A program made the translations under genes and the position numbers. The notes beneath the pieces were generated by a model, which saw only the letters and a list, made by a program, of their open reading frames with translations, was not told the DNA's origin and ran no database searches. DNA of 6,967 bases from an uncultured Ardenticatenia bacterium (GTDB lineage Bacteria > Chloroflexota > Anaerolineae > Promineifilales > Promineifilaceae), in contig CALLZA010001033.1 of NCBI GenBank assembly GCA_937858165.1, positions 1-6,967 on the forward strand, written 5' to 3'. Shown here piece by piece: positions 5,446-6,967 of this stretch (the stretch's first letter is position 1; each line of letters starts with the position of its first letter).

Positions 5446-5536
5446 GTCAGTAGGGTCAGTAGGTCAGTAGGTCAGTGAACAGATTAACGACACTGAGTAC
5501 TGACCTACTGACCCACTGAGCACTGACCCACTGACC
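5440..5536. repeat. Inverted array of about 8-bp GTCAGTAG units between phnD and phnC
   Basis: The core CAGT recurs at 5440, 5448, 5457, 5465 and 5473 (steps 8, 9, 8, 8), mostly as GTCAGTAG, and the first unit contains the phnD TAG stop. After a 14-nt spacer the complement core ACTG recurs at 5492, 5499, 5507, 5515, 5522 and 5530 (steps 7-8). GGTCAGTA pairs with TACTGACC and TCAGTG with CACTGA, so the transcript can form a long, register-shifting hairpin. It ends 16 nt before the phnC ATG and leaves only the AAGAGG ribosome site outside. No T-run follows. It may lower or tune distal expression or protect the phnD mRNA 3' end. The unit resembles, but differs from, the array at 2764-2863. Confidence 0.88.
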
Positions 5537-5552
5537 ACTCACAAGAGGACCT

Positions 5553-6326
5553 ATGCTCCAGATCCAAAACCTGACCAAGGTCTTCCCCGATGGCACCGTG
5601 GCCCTCAAGGATGTCAGCTTCGAGGTGCGCGACGGCGAGTTTCTGGCCGTCATCGGCTTGTCGGGCTCCGGCAAGTCCACCCTGTTGCGCTGCATCAACC
5701 GCCTGATCGACCCCACCTCCGGCCGCGTCGTCTGGAACGGGCAGGACATCACCGCCGCCAACACCGCCGAACTGCGCCAGATTCGGCGGCAGATCGGCAT
5801 GGTCTTCCAGCACTTCAACCTGGTCAAGCGCAGCAGCGTGACGACCAACGTATTGACCGGGCGGCTGGGCTACGTCAATCCCTGGCGCAGCCTTTTCGGC
5901 CGCTTTTCGGCCGACGACCGCCGCCGCGCCATGGCGGCCATGGCGCGGGTCGGCATCGAGGACAAAGCCGACAACCGCGCCGACCAGCTCTCCGGCGGCC
6001 AGCAGCAGCGCGTCGGCATCGCCCGCGCCCTAATGCAAGAGCCGAAGCTGATGCTGGCCGACGAGCCTGTGGCCAGCCTCGACCCGGTGCTGTCGCACTC
6101 GATCCTGCGCTACCTTGAACTCCTCAACCAGCAAGACCACATCACGGTCCTCTGTAGCCTGCACTTCCTCGATCTCGTCCATCGCTACGCCACGCGCGTG
6201 GTAGGGCTGAAGGGGGGCGAACTCGTCTTCGACGGTCTACCGTCGGAGCTGACGCCGGCCAAGTTTAAAGAGGTGTATGGCGAAGAGGCGGAAATGGTCT
6301 CGGTCGCGTCGCCCCATGCCGCCTGA
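5553..6326 (+). CDS. phnC: Phosphonate-type ABC transporter ATP-binding protein
   Basis: The 257-residue single-domain ATPase has every catalytic motif: Walker [10 protein letters not shown] (35-43), Q-loop Q86 in [10 protein letters not shown], signature LSGGQQQR (146-153), Walker B LMLADE (166-171), D-loop SLD (175-177) and switch histidine H204 in SLHFLDL. PhnC-like details include a short N terminus, '[12 protein letters not shown]' after Walker A, '[19 protein letters not shown]' after the Q-loop, and the end '[11 protein letters not shown]'. Two copies would energise import across the cytoplasmic membrane together with the permease and PhnD. ATG 5553 follows AAGAGG (5543-5548) at 4-nt spacing. 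It lies 107 nt after phnD, with the gap occupied mainly by an inverted repeat array, and overlaps the downstream gene. Length is normal for the family. Confidence 0.95.
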   Translation: MLQIQNLTKVFPDGTVALKDVSFEVRDGEFLAVIGLSGSGKSTLLRCINRLIDPTSGRVVWNGQDITAANTAELRQIRRQIGMVFQHFNLVKRSSVTTNVLTGRLGYVNPWRSLFGRFSADDRRRAMAAMARVGIEDKADNRADQLSGGQQQRVGIARALMQEPKLMLADEPVASLDPVLSHSILRYLELLNQQDHITVLCSLHFLDLVHRYATRVVGLKGGELVFDGLPSELTPAKFKEVYGEEAEMVSVASPHAA

Positions 6327-6967
6327 ACGCCCTACTCCTGGCCGCCCCTGGCCGGCCGCCCTGCTCTCGCTTGTCGTGCCCGGCGGCGGCCAGTTTATTT
6401 CGGGCCACCGGTCGCGCGGCATTGGGCTTTTCCTGACCTTCTTCCTGTTGCTGGCCCTCGTCCTGTGGACGCGAACGTACGCCCTGCTGGCCCCGTTGCT
6501 GCTGCTCCTGGGCTGGATCGCCCGCGACGCCTACCAACTGGCGCAAGGCAAACAGCCCCGCTGGGGCGCGGCGCTGCTGCTGGTTGGCCTCGTCCTCTAT
6601 GGCGCGGCGACGGTCGTTACCGAAGTGCGCCCGACGCGTCTCGTCACCGGCCTGCCCAGCCTTCAGCCCTACCTGCGCTCCCTCCTTAACCCCGATCTGT
6701 TCGAATATCCGACCGAGGAGACGATCGGCCTGACGCCGGTCATGGTGCCGTGCGTCGATCCGCTGCCGGAGCCGAACCGGGCGGCGACGACCGCCCCTGT
6801 CGTGACCACCGCCGCGCCCTGCGCGGCCGTGGGCGACCTGCTGGCGGTCAGTGGCGAGGGGGTCCGGCCGAACGTCGCCGGGCAGGTGCAGTGGGTTGAC
6901 CCGCTGGGCAGACCGCGCCGGGCGATGCTCGGCGGCGAGCTGGACACGTTTGTGGCCCAGGCCGACG
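6316..6967 (+). CDS. Probable extended PhnE-type ABC permease, N-terminal part (3' partial)
   Basis: A reading frame without stops runs from ATG 6316 to the end of the window (217 codons). It overlaps the phnC end by 11 nt. The start has no good ribosome site. An in-frame ATG at 6277, preceded by AAAGAGG at only 3 nt, would add 13 mostly basic residues and is a real alternative. Residues 14-69 hold two to three hydrophobic segments with PGGGQFISGHRSRG, like TM2/DUF5683-type small membrane domains. Another helix is at about 84-101, followed by EVRPTRLVTGLPSLQPY and LLNPDLFEYPTEET, similar to the N-terminal part of PhnE permeases. From about residue 139 a Pro/Thr/Ala-rich, two-Cys segment leads into LLAVSGEGVRPNVAGQVQW, like an extracytoplasmic beta-sandwich module. 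The permease core, with its EAA-type loop, would lie beyond the contig. PhnE identity is inferred from position and the short similarity. Confidence 0.7.
   Translation, partial: MPPERPTPGRPWPAALLSLVVPGGGQFISGHRSRGIGLFLTFFLLLALVLWTRTYALLAPLLLLLGWIARDAYQLAQGKQPRWGAALLLVGLVLYGAATVVTEVRPTRLVTGLPSLQPYLRSLLNPDLFEYPTEETIGLTPVMVPCVDPLPEPNRAATTAPVVTTAAPCAAVGDLLAVSGEGVRPNVAGQVQWVDPLGRPRRAMLGGELDTFVAQAD

Noticed and set aside
5440..5536. CRISPR array or intrinsic terminator
   Set aside because: Units are about 8 bp without spacers, and no T-run follows the hairpin.

Overview
The window is a GC-rich metagenome-type contig whose first 68 bases are not biological. They are an Illumina P7/Nextera adapter with its i7 index and the Tn5 mosaic end. 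The rest looks like a chromosomal housekeeping and transport region of a free-living bacterium. My best guess is Chloroflexota (Anaerolineae or Ardenticatenia-like). The guess rests on the GC-rich coding style, the lipoprotein with an Ala/Glu/Pro pentapeptide linker, and membrane zinc-ribbon proteins of a kind frequent there. It is an inference; no rRNA or marker gene is present.

Layout. (1) 70-1710: two adjacent + strand genes for zinc-ribbon proteins, the first missing its 5' end and carrying two membrane helices, the second soluble. (2) 1726-2175, - strand: a DUF1905/YdeI-OmpD-associated protein, tail to tail with the zinc-ribbon pair. (3) 2176-2379: a divergent intergenic region with two interlocked perfect palindromes and a likely promoter for ridA. 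(4) 2380-4199, + strand: ridA (imine/enamine deaminase), an OmpR/PhoB-type response regulator with no kinase beside it, and a histidine phosphatase 5 nt downstream of the regulator. (5) 4200-4434: an inverted repeat, a good sigma70-like promoter and a foldable leader. (6) 4435-6967: a phosphonate/phosphite-type ABC importer, with a lipoprotein binding subunit (PhnD), an ATPase (PhnC) and the first third of a membrane protein that is probably an unusually extended PhnE permease running off the contig.

How the genes work together. Only the last block is a clear functional unit: PhnD captures the ligand outside the membrane, the permease carries it across, and PhnC drives transport with ATP. The two zinc-ribbon genes (3 nt apart) and the regulator/phosphatase pair (5 nt apart) are probably co-transcribed. 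RidA is a general metabolite-repair enzyme with no evident link to its neighbours.

The most distinctive feature is non-coding. Three of the + strand intergenic gaps are filled by inverted repeats that begin at, or within a base or two of, the stop codon of the upstream gene. Two of these are arrays of related 7-9 bp units (GAGTGAC-like and GTCAGTAG-like) followed by their complements. I found no CRISPR array, tRNA, rRNA, transposase or phage gene. I do not see a clearly new multi-gene system. The candidates worth following are the stop-anchored repeats, the interlocked palindromes, the zinc-ribbon pair and the extended PhnE.
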